Shown here: in pieces, positions 34,302 through 43,929 of the stretch
Position numbering within the stretch: the stretch's first letter is position 1
How the letters are laid out: each line of letters begins with the position of its first letter
Origin: Bacteroidales bacterium
GTDB lineage: Bacteria > Bacteroidota > Bacteroidia > Bacteroidales > P3
NCBI GenBank assembly: GCA_017477025.1
Contig: JAFUYA010000075.1
Location: forward strand, 1-45,258
Reading direction: 5' to 3'
DNA: 45,258 nt
Made by a program: the position numbers and the translations under genes
The notes under the pieces: generated by a model
The model's database searches: none
Told to the model about the DNA's origin: nothing
Seen by the model: the letters and a program-made list of their open reading frames with translations, nothing else

Positions 34302-36134
34302 TTAGTTATTTATGATATTTTGAAATTCGATTTGAGATTGATAACGTTTGAATTCAACGTCGTTTTTTGCTTGATATTTGTATGCAGGTTCCATTTCACA
34401 AGCTGCACGTAAGTTTTTAATCAACCCTGGTACGTCATCCAAACGAGCATAGCAAACAGCACGCAAATAATTTACCTCACTTGTCTGATCAACACAACAA
34501 TCCAAAGTACGAATTGCATTTCCTGTATTACCTGTTAACAACTGAATCAATGCAAGATTGTACGTACATTTTCTGTCTTGCAATTGTTCTGCAGCCGCCT
34601 CATAATCTCCTTGTTTAATTGAAACAATAGCAGAATTTGCCGTAGCCTGCTCACTTCCATGTTGCTTTGCCAACTCAATATATCTTGCCGCAGCATCATT
34701 ATCCCTCAATGCCAACTGCAAAAGTGCCAAATTGTTCTCAATCTGTCCGTTTTCAGGAGAAAGTTTATAAGCCGTTTCCAAATAAGTTCTTGCATCATCC
34801 AATTGATTCAAATATAATGCTGTTGCTCCTGCGTTATTCCAACCCTCCCATTGAGAAGGAAATCTTTCCGTTACAGCTTGATATATTTGAAGTTTAACTG
34901 CATAATTATGAGATAGTGATGCAGCATACATTAATTCATCATAAGTTAAATTGTCAGGATTAGTCAAAGCCATTTTTGCCAATTCCTGATCTGTTTTCTG
35001 AACACCTGTAAAATTGAATGCAATCTCACCTCTACGCAACGTAGGAAGAATATCCTCCTCTATCTGACGGAACACAACACTCATATTTCTAATTTCCTGC
35101 TCTCTACGAACTTTGTCAGGTTGAGATTTTACAACATTGATAACTGTATTCTTTTCCTGCAAAGAAGATCCTTCAACCAACTTCAAAAAGTTATCCCAAT
35201 CTTCTCCTCTTGCATTGGTTGTAATAACGACATCTTTTTTAATATCTTCCACGTATTTATTAATATCTGCAGATTTTATATTCTCGGCTTTTGCTCTTTC
35301 CTGCAATGCTTCTGTAAGCATATTATCAACAAGTTTAACCGTAGTTTCCGCTCTTTTCTTCGAAAGTCCTATATTGTAAGACTCCTCTCCTTCAGGAGAA
35401 GCCCAAGCATTAACATATATCTGTCGAGGAACTTGATTATTAACAATATAAGATTTCATATTGTTAATACTACGTTTTGCTTCCATCTTTTTATTCAAGG
35501 CATTGTTCCAATTTAAATCCGACATATTAACGGTAAAATAAATATCGGCTTTCATTAACTCATCTGCCGAAATGGTGTAATTTGCCGTTGCCATCGCCAT
35601 ATCTCCCTTTATATCCACACGATTAGAAGTAGAATTTATTCCTTGTGCAATCTTAATGTTACCTAACTCTATTGCCTGACTATTCTCCAAAGCCTCACTT
35701 CTTGTCGCATTTGCCTCATTAACATTCTTTGCCTTGTATGCAACAGGATTAAGCGTCAAAACAGCACTCTCCATTCCGGGACGATAAGCAACGGTATCTC
35801 TGTACATAAACCTTCCACCTGATTTTTTTTCAATAGTTTTGCCGTTTCCATCAACTTTCTGTCCTTTTAGATTCATAGGGGATAGTATTACTTCTCCCGT
35901 CTCCCAAGTCAAAACAGGTTGAAGGTACATTACTGCATCCTTTTTAAAATAATGCTGTGGAATATTTCCGTTGATTGTAACTATGACCTTATCCCCTGTT
36001 GTCTCCATTGGATTCGGAGATATTTGATAACGGACGGTGTTATGTTTTTTCTGCATCGATTTAAGCGAAGAAGAACAGGAAGAAAAACCCAACACGGCTC
36101 CTGCCAACAAAACGCCTATAAGTACTTTTTTCAT
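34302..36134 (-). CDS. Lipoprotein with OmpA-like and TPR regions
   Basis: A 610-aa predicted lipoprotein: signal MKKVLIGVLLAGAVLGF and a relaxed lipobox FSSC with C20. Residues about 35-215 are beta-rich and of unknown fold. An OmpA_C-like region (about 230-360) contains YVNAWASPEGEESYNIGLSKKRAETTV, the form of the peptidoglycan-binding motif in Bacteroidales. The C-terminal part (about 390-600) has TPR-like helical repeats with N-A-G-A-T-A-L-Y-L-N and L-E-T-A-Y-K-L-S-P-E-N. It should sit in the outer membrane and bind peptidoglycan and a protein partner. No neighbour suggests the partner, and I do not know a gene name. Confidence 0.82.
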   Translation of the reverse strand: MKKVLIGVLLAGAVLGFSSCSSSLKSMQKKHNTVRYQISPNPMETTGDKVIVTINGNIPQHYFKKDAVMYLQPVLTWETGEVILSPMNLKGQKVDGNGKTIEKKSGGRFMYRDTVAYRPGMESAVLTLNPVAYKAKNVNEANATRSEALENSQAIELGNIKIAQGINSTSNRVDIKGDMAMATANYTISADELMKADIYFTVNMSDLNWNNALNKKMEAKRSINNMKSYIVNNQVPRQIYVNAWASPEGEESYNIGLSKKRAETTVKLVDNMLTEALQERAKAENIKSADINKYVEDIKKDVVITTNARGEDWDNFLKLVEGSSLQEKNTVINVVKSQPDKVRREQEIRNMSVVFRQIEEDILPTLRRGEIAFNFTGVQKTDQELAKMALTNPDNLTYDELMYAASLSHNYAVKLQIYQAVTERFPSQWEGWNNAGATALYLNQLDDARTYLETAYKLSPENGQIENNLALLQLALRDNDAAARYIELAKQHGSEQATANSAIVSIKQGDYEAAAEQLQDRKCTYNLALIQLLTGNTGNAIRTLDCCVDQTSEVNYLRAVCYARLDDVPGLIKNLRAACEMEPAYKYQAKNDVEFKRYQSQIEFQNIINN

Positions 36135-36197
36135 ATCCTTTATATTTATTTATTATGTTTATCCACGAAATAATTATGAACATTCATAAACATTTGG

Positions 36198-36205
36198 CAA
36201 AATTA
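36198..36205 (-). promoter_or_regulatory. -7 box of the OmpA/TPR lipoprotein gene
   Basis: TAATTTTG on the minus strand, 63 bases before the start codon; no clear -33. Confidence 0.55.
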
Positions 36206-36343
36206 CAAAATTTTTAACAATTTTTACATTGTTAGCATTTTTTTATTAATACCTACCTTTTTTGAATAACGTACATTGTTATATTTACCCACAGATTTTT
36301 CGGAAATTTGTACTAATTTTACTGCTTATCCAAAAATTTTATC

Positions 36344-36351
36344 TACCTTCG
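36344..36351 (+). promoter_or_regulatory. Near-consensus -7 box of the HAD gene
   Basis: TACCTTCG differs from TAnnTTTG at one base and lies 26 bases before the chosen ATG. Confidence 0.4.
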
Positions 36352-36377
36352 CTCCCTCAAATAATAGACATTACAAA

Positions 36378-37019
36378 ATGAATGAAAAAGAGATTGCAAT
36401 TTTATTCGATTTAGATGGTGTTGTTTTTGATACAGAACACTTTTATTCAGAGTTTTGGGCAGAAGAGGCTCGCAAATTCCGCCCTGATGTAGAACATCTT
36501 GAAATGAAAATTAAGGGGCATGGACTAAAAGACATCCTAAACGAATTTTTTGACGACCCTACTATACAAAAATCAATCCTTAAAGACATAAAAGATATGG
36601 AAAAAAGAATGACCTTTCCATATATAGCCGGTGTTGAAAATTTTATCGCATCAATACATCAAAAAAACATTAAAGTTTGTTTGGTCACATCCTCGAAAAA
36701 AGATAAGATGGAACGAGTTTTTGCTCAACGTCCTGAAATTAAAGATTATTTCCCTTTAATGATTACTTCGGACGATATCCAACATTCTAAACCTGCCCCT
36801 GATTGTTATTTGAAGGCTGCTGAAATATGTCATGTCAAACCTCAAAATTGTATTGTTTTCGAAGATTCTCTTGCCGGTATTGAATCTGCTTTGAGTGCAA
36901 ATATGAAAGTAATAGCTTTATCAACAACGCATCCTGTTGACGAATTACAAAAGAAAACAACTACTATTATTTCTGATTTTACAAATATTAGTCCGGATGA
37001 TTTTTTAGAAAGACAATAG
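36378..37019 (+). CDS. HAD-family sugar-phosphate phosphatase or phosphoglucomutase-like hydrolase
   Basis: A 213-aa haloacid-dehalogenase-type phosphatase or phosphomutase with the nucleophile aspartates D11 and D13 in FDLDGVVFDTE, motif II T104-S105 in LVTSS, motif III K138 in HSKPAPDCY, and motif IV E162-D163 in VFEDSLAGIESA. A small helical cap (about 18-80) follows motif I, as in beta-phosphoglucomutase and 6-phosphogluconate phosphatase relatives. The ATG at 36378 is preferred: the ATG at 36276 would add 34 residues before the conserved start and lies upstream of the promoter. The stop codon is the first part of the terminator stem. Substrate not determined. Confidence 0.88.
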   Translation: MNEKEIAILFDLDGVVFDTEHFYSEFWAEEARKFRPDVEHLEMKIKGHGLKDILNEFFDDPTIQKSILKDIKDMEKRMTFPYIAGVENFIASIHQKNIKVCLVTSSKKDKMERVFAQRPEIKDYFPLMITSDDIQHSKPAPDCYLKAAEICHVKPQNCIVFEDSLAGIESALSANMKVIALSTTHPVDELQKKTTTIISDFTNISPDDFLERQ

Positions 37020-37064
37020 AAAGAGAGAAAGGGACTGAAAATTCAGTCCCTTTCTCTCTTTCTA
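37017..37064. terminator. 23-bp perfect palindrome terminator that includes the HAD stop codon
   Basis: Bases 37017-37039 and 37042-37064 are exact reverse complements, with two bases between. The TAG stop of the HAD gene (37017-37019) is the base of the stem. The lower stem is purine on one side and pyrimidine on the other, which gives a U/C-rich exit. It separates the HAD gene from gapA and should serve both. Confidence 0.88.
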
Positions 37065-37084
37065 TTACTATTGTATAACCTCAT

Positions 37085-38110
<1,026 letters not shown>

Positions 38111-38140
38111 TTAAAAAATTCTTCGCTCCTTAAATTTCTG

Positions 38141-38171
38141 CAAAATTAAATCAAATTCTTTTTTTTACAAA
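38141..38171 (-). promoter_or_regulatory. Consensus promoter of gapA
   Basis: On the minus strand TTTG (38168-38171) is followed after exactly 19 bases by TAATTTTG (38141-38148). It fits between the end of the SGNH gene and the gapA start, and a strong promoter suits a glycolytic gene. Confidence 0.8.
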
Positions 38172-38177
38172 GAATAA

Positions 38178-39398
38178 TCAAAAGTTTTTTTCTATCGCAT
38201 CCCACAAAGCATTATACAACAAATCACCTTCCATTTGATAGCCTTTAGATGTTAAATGTATTCTATCAGTTTGCATCAAAGAATTATGTAACAACTTATC
38301 ACTGCTTCCTTTTCCTCCGAACACTTTATACATATCTAAATACAAACATCCAGTATTCTTTGCCGTATTTTTAATTATTTCTATTGTCTTGTCCTGTCTG
38401 GGATTTATTCTTTTTCTGTGATAATAGCACTCTAAAGGAGTAATTAATAATACGGGGACGTTATTCGTAGCACTTTTTATTTTGTTTACAAGAGCGGAGA
38501 GATTATTCTCAAATGTATTTTCTCCACCCGGTTCATACGTGTCATTAGTTCCTAAAGATAAAATAACCATATCCGGTTTTATACTTTCTATGTGTGAAAA
38601 CAATTTGTCGGCCCCAAGATATGACATTGCTGAAGCTCCGTTTGTCCCCGTAACATTATATACGACTCCAGGATCATCAGTTGTAAAATAGAATCCATAA
38701 ATATAAAATGTGTCCGAAGAAGTTTTTTTTACAGTAACGGTTACATCCGTTATATAATCTGCCAAAACAAACTCAGTATATCCGTATTTAGAATTATACA
38801 CTTTTTGATATGCGGTTTCTAAATCGGAAAGAATTATATTATCTCCTTGCCCGAGTGGCGAATGATAAATTCTCAATCTATTAAAATCATATTTTACAGA
38901 ATTTTTATTATTGACACTTATGTTCACAGTACTACCGTTAGTACGGGTATACACCGTTGTTCCCCACAGACCTAAATTCTCCTTGTCTTTGGAAGATATA
39001 ATATTCTCCGATGCCCAAGATGGTGAGAAAGTAACTTTGTATGAATCAGGACAACCTTTCAAGAAAGGAGTTATCATACCTCTTGCCCCAGTTAATCCGT
39101 CCGTAAAGGATTGAAAATTTTTACGCACTTGCCCTGTATACAAATCTGCCTGCAAATGAGAATCTCCTATATGAAGAATATTGATTTGATTGTTACCCAA
39201 CCGTATCATCTGGGAAAACTTCTTGACAAACAATTTAAACTGTTCCCTACTATACCCGTAATACTCAACTGTATCTGCAGACATGTTAAGGAAAGAATAC
39301 CCGCTTACATTGACAGGTTGGCAGAATATATCGGACTTTATTAATGTAAATAACAGGCACCCGATTAGGAATAATATTTTAGTTCGTTTTGTTTCCAT
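38178..39398 (-). CDS. Exported SGNH/GDSL-family hydrolase
   Basis: A 406-aa exported esterase-type protein with an N-terminal signal (about 7-26). The nucleophile block is HIGDSH with S80, block III is GTNDTY (283-288), and the terminal pair is D378 and H381 in TDRIHLTSKGY. A beta-rich insert (about 130-250) separates the first two blocks, as in Bacteroidetes SGNH proteins thought to act on acetylated peptidoglycan or other glycans; the substrate is not shown. It follows the ABC ATPase gene by 45 bases on the same strand, so cotranscription is likely. Confidence 0.85.
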   Translation of the reverse strand: METKRTKILFLIGCLLFTLIKSDIFCQPVNVSGYSFLNMSADTVEYYGYSREQFKLFVKKFSQMIRLGNNQINILHIGDSHLQADLYTGQVRKNFQSFTDGLTGARGMITPFLKGCPDSYKVTFSPSWASENIISSKDKENLGLWGTTVYTRTNGSTVNISVNNKNSVKYDFNRLRIYHSPLGQGDNIILSDLETAYQKVYNSKYGYTEFVLADYITDVTVTVKKTSSDTFYIYGFYFTTDDPGVVYNVTGTNGASAMSYLGADKLFSHIESIKPDMVILSLGTNDTYEPGGENTFENNLSALVNKIKSATNNVPVLLITPLECYYHRKRINPRQDKTIEIIKNTAKNTGCLYLDMYKVFGGKGSSDKLLHNSLMQTDRIHLTSKGYQMEGDLLYNALWDAIEKNF

Positions 39399-39443
39399 TA
39401 GATTTAAAATAAAGTTGCACCGGAAAGTACTTTTATTTTTTGC

Positions 39444-40157
39444 TTAGATACTTAATGAAGTAAATTCCCTGAATTTTTTCTCTAATGATCCTCCACCCGA
39501 TAAATGTTCAATCGTATCGTCTGCAACAAGTTTACCGTTATTGATTATCACTGCCCTTGAACATACAGCTTCTACTTCCTGCATTATATGTGTGGATAAC
39601 AATACCGTTTTCTCTTTACCCGCTTGTTTAATTATCTGACGGATTTCAACTAACTGGTTAGGATCCAACCCTGTTGTCGGCTCATCCAATATCAAAATTT
39701 GAGGATCATGTATCATAGCCTGAGCTAACCCTACACGCTGTCGATATCCTTTGGATAATGCTCCGATTTTTTTATTCACTTCTTTTGTCAATCCGACTAA
39801 TTCTATCATCTCATCCACCCTTTGCTTTCTACGTTTACCTGTAATATTATGCAGTCCTGCTGTAAAATACAAAGATTCTCGTACATACATATCAAGATAA
39901 AGCGGATTCTGTTCGGGCAAATAACCTATTAACGACTTAATTTTCATCGGGTCTTCAAATATATCATAACCGCATATTTTAACATCTCCGTATGTAGGAG
40001 GGATAAAACAAGTCATTATTTTCATCATCGTGCTTTTCCCTGCCCCGTTAGGACCTAACAACCCTACTATTTCTCCCTTAGAAATACTCAATGAAATATT
40101 ATCAACAGCCCTTTGGTTTCCGTATATTTTTGTCAGATTTGTTATAACTATTGTCAT
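39444..40157 (-). CDS. ABC transporter ATP-binding protein, GldA-like
   Basis: A 237-aa ABC ATPase with Walker A GPNGAGKST (35-43), the signature LSKGYRQR (134-141) and Walker B ILILDEP with D158-E159, then the H-loop STHIMQEVE. The GYLPEQNPLYLDMYV segment (78-92) and the overall sequence resemble GldA, which is about 300 aa; here the roughly 60-residue C-terminal part is missing. No permease (GldF/GldG type) is adjacent, so the partner must be elsewhere or the gene has been left alone. It leads the SGNH hydrolase gene. Confidence 0.88.
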   Translation of the reverse strand: MTIVITNLTKIYGNQRAVDNISLSISKGEIVGLLGPNGAGKSTMMKIMTCFIPPTYGDVKICGYDIFEDPMKIKSLIGYLPEQNPLYLDMYVRESLYFTAGLHNITGKRRKQRVDEMIELVGLTKEVNKKIGALSKGYRQRVGLAQAMIHDPQILILDEPTTGLDPNQLVEIRQIIKQAGKEKTVLLSTHIMQEVEAVCSRAVIINNGKLVADDTIEHLSGGGSLEKKFREFTSLSI

Positions 40158-40187
40158 TTATTTTCCCTCTTTTGTCCAAACAGACTG

Positions 40188-40195
40188 CGAAATTA
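40188..40195 (-). promoter_or_regulatory. Near-consensus -7 box of the ABC-SGNH unit
   Basis: TAATTTCG on the minus strand, one base off TAnnTTTG. It lies back to back with the plus-strand box at 40208 in the 78-base divergent gap. Confidence 0.4.
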
Positions 40196-40207
40196 AGGAA
40201 TTTTTCT

Positions 40208-40215
40208 TACTTTTG
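40208..40215 (+). promoter_or_regulatory. -7 box of the RluA-like to phosphatase operon
   Basis: TACTTTTG followed by C fits TAnnTTTG; the ATG follows 20 bases later. It is the only candidate promoter I see for the run of genes from 40236 to 43807. Confidence 0.55.
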
Positions 40216-40235
40216 CCGAAAATTTATTTAAGAAA

Positions 40236-41144
40236 ATGAAAATAGAGGTAAAGCAAGATACTATTTTATTGAATTTTGTCCGCAATTATTTCAATGACAT
40301 ATCAGTAACAAAAGCGAAAAAAATGATCCTTTATAATTGCTTTTCAATGCAAGGAGCCAGTTTAAAAAGTCCGGAGTATATACTGCATAAAGGAGATATT
40401 ATTGAATATAGAAAATATTACGGAGGAGAACACATAATAAGAGAAAAGAGAAACATATCCATTTTGTATGAAGATAGGGATATTATCATTGTTAATAAAT
40501 TGTCTGGACAAAGCGTTATTGAATACAGAGACAGAAAAGAAGAAACTCTTTTGAGTTTGACAAAGAATTATCTGAAAAAGAAATATCACAAAAATGATCT
40601 CTTTGTTATTTTTGCCCCTCAAACAGACGAAAGCGGATTAGTCTTATTTGCAAAAAACAAACTTGTTGCCGATTGGTTCAGTCATCAAACGAATAATTTC
40701 AAATTCTCCATATCAGCGGTTATTGAAAATTCACTCAAACATAAAAATGACAAAATACAATTTGCCGTGACGGATAAAAACGGTATTTTTTCTATAGCAA
40801 AAGAAGAGGATCCGAAAGAAAATATCAAAGAAGTCTTTTTACAGTATTCTACAATTGCGGATTTGTCTTCCGACAATAATAATTACTTTCAAATAGATAT
40901 TAAAGGCAATGGTTTTCAGCCTTATCTGAATCGTTTTCTTCTTTCTCATATAGGGAATCCTGTTTACGGAGATAATGTTTTTCAGTACAAGAAACAAGGG
41001 AATAAAATCCTGAGATATTGTGTTTACGGCATGGAGTTTTTAAGACCGAGTACAAATAAGAAAGTGAGAATTGAGGTTCTGTTACCAAGAAATTTTACTT
41101 CTATTGCAGTAGCACCGATAAACGTAAAGGAAATAAAATCATAA
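40236..41144 (+). CDS. RluA-family pseudouridine synthase homologue lacking the catalytic Asp
   Basis: A 302-aa protein with the layout of RluA/RluD enzymes: an S4-like N-terminal region (about 1-60) and a synthase core opening with ISILYEDRDIIIVNK (74-88). Where the family has HRLDRxTSG, this protein reads FAPQTDESGLVLFAK (126-140), so the essential Asp is Q129 and the His-Arg-Leu is also gone. The R-T-H-Q-I-R substrate motif is replaced too (GNGFQPYLNR), while HIGNPVYGD is kept. It is therefore probably not a pseudouridine synthase. The reading frame is intact and has kept coding character, so it is not a decaying gene. It heads an operon with a coiled-coil protein (13 bases on), gmk and a phosphatase. 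It may bind RNA without modifying it. Confidence 0.8.
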   Translation: MKIEVKQDTILLNFVRNYFNDISVTKAKKMILYNCFSMQGASLKSPEYILHKGDIIEYRKYYGGEHIIREKRNISILYEDRDIIIVNKLSGQSVIEYRDRKEETLLSLTKNYLKKKYHKNDLFVIFAPQTDESGLVLFAKNKLVADWFSHQTNNFKFSISAVIENSLKHKNDKIQFAVTDKNGIFSIAKEEDPKENIKEVFLQYSTIADLSSDNNNYFQIDIKGNGFQPYLNRFLLSHIGNPVYGDNVFQYKKQGNKILRYCVYGMEFLRPSTNKKVRIEVLLPRNFTSIAVAPINVKEIKS

Positions 41145-41157
41145 AATAATATAAAAG

Positions 41158-42045
41158 ATGAATGATAATCTGAATAACTTGAAAGTTAAGACGGAAGAGG
41201 CTTTGCAGCAGTTCTTTTGTTGTTTGGAAAATTATGAAAATACATCATCAATTTCTCAATTAGAGGAAAAAATAGATGTTATCTTGAAGCAGACTGCCGA
41301 TATTTTGAAACAGAATAATGAAATTATTGCCCGAAATAATGATCTTTTGAATCAAATCAAAAGTCTGACAAGCAATGAAAATTACCGGAAAAACCCTTTG
41401 ATTACCTTTGACAAAGAACCCTCTCCTATAGTCAATGAAAAGGTTGAACAAAACGATGAGTCTGTAAACGACGAGAACAACAACTCTTTTGAAGAGCAAA
41501 TAGCACAGACACAAACAGAAATCGAAGAATTGCTCCGTAAGAAGGAAGAAGAGGAAAAGACAAAAAAAGAACCTGAGAAAGAAGAAGAAACAGAAGCAAT
41601 AAAAATAAAACAAGAAGAAGCACCAACGTCTTCTGTATTGGAATTTTTCCATAAACGTGTTGCAAAAGATAATCTGACAAACAGTAATTTGCAACCTTTG
41701 GATTTAAATAAAGCAGATTCTCCTCAAGATTTAACCGAACAGGTAAAAGAGGAAATAAAAATAACATCCGAAAAAAAACCGCGTTCCATTGCTGAACAAT
41801 TTGAAGACAAAACAAACAGAGATCTGTTGTCTGCCATAGGAGTCAGTGAGAAATTTATGTTTATCAACGATTTATTCTCAGGAAACATAAAAGAATATAC
41901 TTCCTTTGTAAATGAACTGAATTCAAAATCAACACTGACGGAGTCCATGAATACCATGATTTCAATGCAATTGAAGAAAAAATGGGCAAAAGGTTCATTA
42001 GCTTACACTACTTTGGAAAATATTATCATTAAACGTTTTGAATAG
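41158..42045 (+). CDS. Low-complexity and coiled-coil protein with a conserved C-terminal region
   Basis: A 295-aa protein that I do not recognise. Residues about 35-72 form an Asn/Lys-rich coiled coil (LEEKIDVILKQTADILKQNN), 105-155 is a Glu/Lys low-complexity stretch, and the last roughly 85 residues (from about 210) look folded, with AIGVSEKFMFINDLFSG and MNTMISMQLKKKWAKGS. I have an impression of similar C-terminal segments in other Bacteroidetes hypotheticals but cannot name a family. There is no signal peptide or membrane span. It lies between the RluA-like gene (13 bases upstream) and gmk (4 bases downstream), in a tight operon. Confidence 0.75.
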   Translation: MNDNLNNLKVKTEEALQQFFCCLENYENTSSISQLEEKIDVILKQTADILKQNNEIIARNNDLLNQIKSLTSNENYRKNPLITFDKEPSPIVNEKVEQNDESVNDENNNSFEEQIAQTQTEIEELLRKKEEEEKTKKEPEKEEETEAIKIKQEEAPTSSVLEFFHKRVAKDNLTNSNLQPLDLNKADSPQDLTEQVKEEIKITSEKKPRSIAEQFEDKTNRDLLSAIGVSEKFMFINDLFSGNIKEYTSFVNELNSKSTLTESMNTMISMQLKKKWAKGSLAYTTLENIIIKRFE

Positions 42046-42049
42046 GAAA

Positions 42050-42607
42050 ATGAATCTGATAGTTTCAGCTCCGAGTGGCAGCGGTAAAACAACAATTTTA
42101 AAGAAACTCTTTGAGAAATATCCTGACATTTTCGGATTTTCTATCTCGGCAACGACAAGAAAACCGAGACAGGGAGAAGTAAATGCAAAAGATTATTATT
42201 TTATTTCTCCCGAAGAATTCGGAAACAAACTTGCTGATAATGAATTTCTGGAATATGAACAAGTCTATGAGAACCTTTATTACGGAACTTTAAAAAGCGA
42301 AATAGAAAGAATAAATGCATTAAACAAATATCCGGTTTTCGATGTGGATGTCAAAGGGGGAATGAATATAAAAAAACATCTGGGAGACAGGGCATTCAGC
42401 ATATTCATCATGCCACCTTCTTTGGAAATCCTTAAACAAAGACTACTGAATAGAAAAACGGAAAGTGAAGACAGTTTGAAAAAGCGTCTTGACAGAGCAG
42501 AAATGGAGATGGCATATTCCGAATGTTTCGATTTAGTTGTAATAAATGATGATTTGGATAAAGCTGTAGAGGAGTTTATAAAAGCAGTAGAAGACCATAT
42601 ATTGTAG
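42050..42607 (+). CDS. gmk: Guanylate kinase
   Basis: It phosphorylates GMP to GDP with ATP, in nucleotide supply. The ATG at 42050 is chosen because AGGAAA lies just before it and MNLIVSAPSGSGKTT starts as other guanylate kinases do; a TTG at 42038 would overlap the upstream gene. The P-loop is at about 7-14. ATTRKPRQGEVNAKDYYF and the FLEYEQVYENLYYGT block (GMP site) follow, with DVDVKGGMNIKK and the lid arginines near the C terminus. At 185 aa it is of normal length. Four bases separate it from the upstream gene and three from the phosphatase gene. Confidence 0.96.
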   Translation: MNLIVSAPSGSGKTTILKKLFEKYPDIFGFSISATTRKPRQGEVNAKDYYFISPEEFGNKLADNEFLEYEQVYENLYYGTLKSEIERINALNKYPVFDVDVKGGMNIKKHLGDRAFSIFIMPPSLEILKQRLLNRKTESEDSLKKRLDRAEMEMAYSECFDLVVINDDLDKAVEEFIKAVEDHIL

Positions 42608-42610
42608 GAT

Positions 42611-43807
42611 ATGAACAAAATAGTGCCGTATTACATTGAAGTTTCCAATGCCCAAAGATATTATGAAGGTCAATACATTTGCGGAGACGTATTTCTTTCC
42701 AAACGACTGAAAACACAAAACCGCATTTTAAGTGTTCTGTCCGACGGAATGGGACACGGTGTCAAGGCTAATGTACTTGCGACACTTACATCTCATATGG
42801 CATTGAATTTCGCAGAGGAACACCGCAACGCATCAACTATTGCCCAAATCATTATGGATACCCTGCCTGTCTGCAGTGAAAGACACACCTCATATGCTAC
42901 ATTCACTATCGTAGATATTGCTAACGGTAAAGTAAATATTTTGGAATATGACAATCCTACATGCCTTGTAATGCGAGGAGGGAATATTTATGAACCGGAG
43001 TGGCAACAAGTACAACTGGAAAATGTAGATCATGAAGGAAGAAGTCGCACTTTACACACATGTTGTTTCTCCGCTCAGAAAGAAGATCGAATTATTTATA
43101 TTTCAGATGGAGTTACACAAAGCGGCATGGGAAGTGATAAGTTTCCGTTCGGTTGGCAACGAGACGGTTACGTAGATTTTGTCAGACAATCCATTTTGAA
43201 CGACCGTTATATTCCTGCCGGCAAACTTGCCCAACGAGTTGTAGATATGGCACATACAAATGACAATTTTGATTCAAAAGATGATACTTCCTGCGGAGTA
43301 ATATATTTCCGTGATGCAAGACAATTAATCATTGCTTCGGGTCCGCCACTTGACGAAAAACTTGATAAGGAATACGTTTCCAAAGTTATAAGTTTCAAAG
43401 GTAAGAAAATCCTTTGCGGAGCAACAACTGCGGAAATATTTTCCAGAGAACTGAACAGAGAAATCAAAGACAACTACACTGAGATGGAAAACGACTTACC
43501 GCCTTACTCTGAAATGGACGGAGTTGACTTGATTACAGAAGGAGTTTTGACCCTTTCCAAAGTTGAAACCATACTCAACACGATAAATTCGGTAAATGCC
43601 TTACTCGGAAAGGGACCTGCCGACAGAATTGTAGAACTTTTGATGGACTCCGACAGAATTAAATTTCTTGTAGGAACCAAAATAAATCAAAATCATCACG
43701 ATGCAACAATGCCTGTAGTGATAGAAATTCGCCGTACATTGATTGCACGTATTGCAGCCTTACTGGAACGAAAATTTATGAAAGAAGTAGATACAGAGTA
43801 TTTATAA
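42611..43807 (+). CDS. SpoIIE/PP2C-type serine phosphatase with a conserved C-terminal domain
   Basis: A 398-aa cytoplasmic protein. Residues about 20-235 are a metal-dependent PP2C-like phosphatase with the acidic ligands D26 (ICGD), D45 (SDGMGHG), D166 (YISDGVT) and D225 (DDTSCGV). There is no sensory PAS or GAF domain. The C-terminal part (about 236-398) is a distinct domain with KKILCGATTAEIFSREL and DGVDLITEGVLTLS. I know this two-domain form from anaerobes, where some copies lie in [FeFe]-hydrogenase loci; no hydrogenase gene is in this window. It probably dephosphorylates an anti-sigma-factor antagonist or another phosphoserine protein. It follows gmk by three bases and ends the operon. 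Confidence 0.85.
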   Translation: MNKIVPYYIEVSNAQRYYEGQYICGDVFLSKRLKTQNRILSVLSDGMGHGVKANVLATLTSHMALNFAEEHRNASTIAQIIMDTLPVCSERHTSYATFTIVDIANGKVNILEYDNPTCLVMRGGNIYEPEWQQVQLENVDHEGRSRTLHTCCFSAQKEDRIIYISDGVTQSGMGSDKFPFGWQRDGYVDFVRQSILNDRYIPAGKLAQRVVDMAHTNDNFDSKDDTSCGVIYFRDARQLIIASGPPLDEKLDKEYVSKVISFKGKKILCGATTAEIFSRELNREIKDNYTEMENDLPPYSEMDGVDLITEGVLTLSKVETILNTINSVNALLGKGPADRIVELLMDSDRIKFLVGTKINQNHHDATMPVVIEIRRTLIARIAALLERKFMKEVDTEYL

Positions 43808-43929
43808 TATTTTCTTTCGCTCAATTTACTTTCATAATCCATTATCTTACAATGAAATAAAAATATGCGTGTTTTTGAAAGTTTTCTTTAAAAAAATTGC
43901 AGAATTGTTAAACAAAATTTATAAAATCA

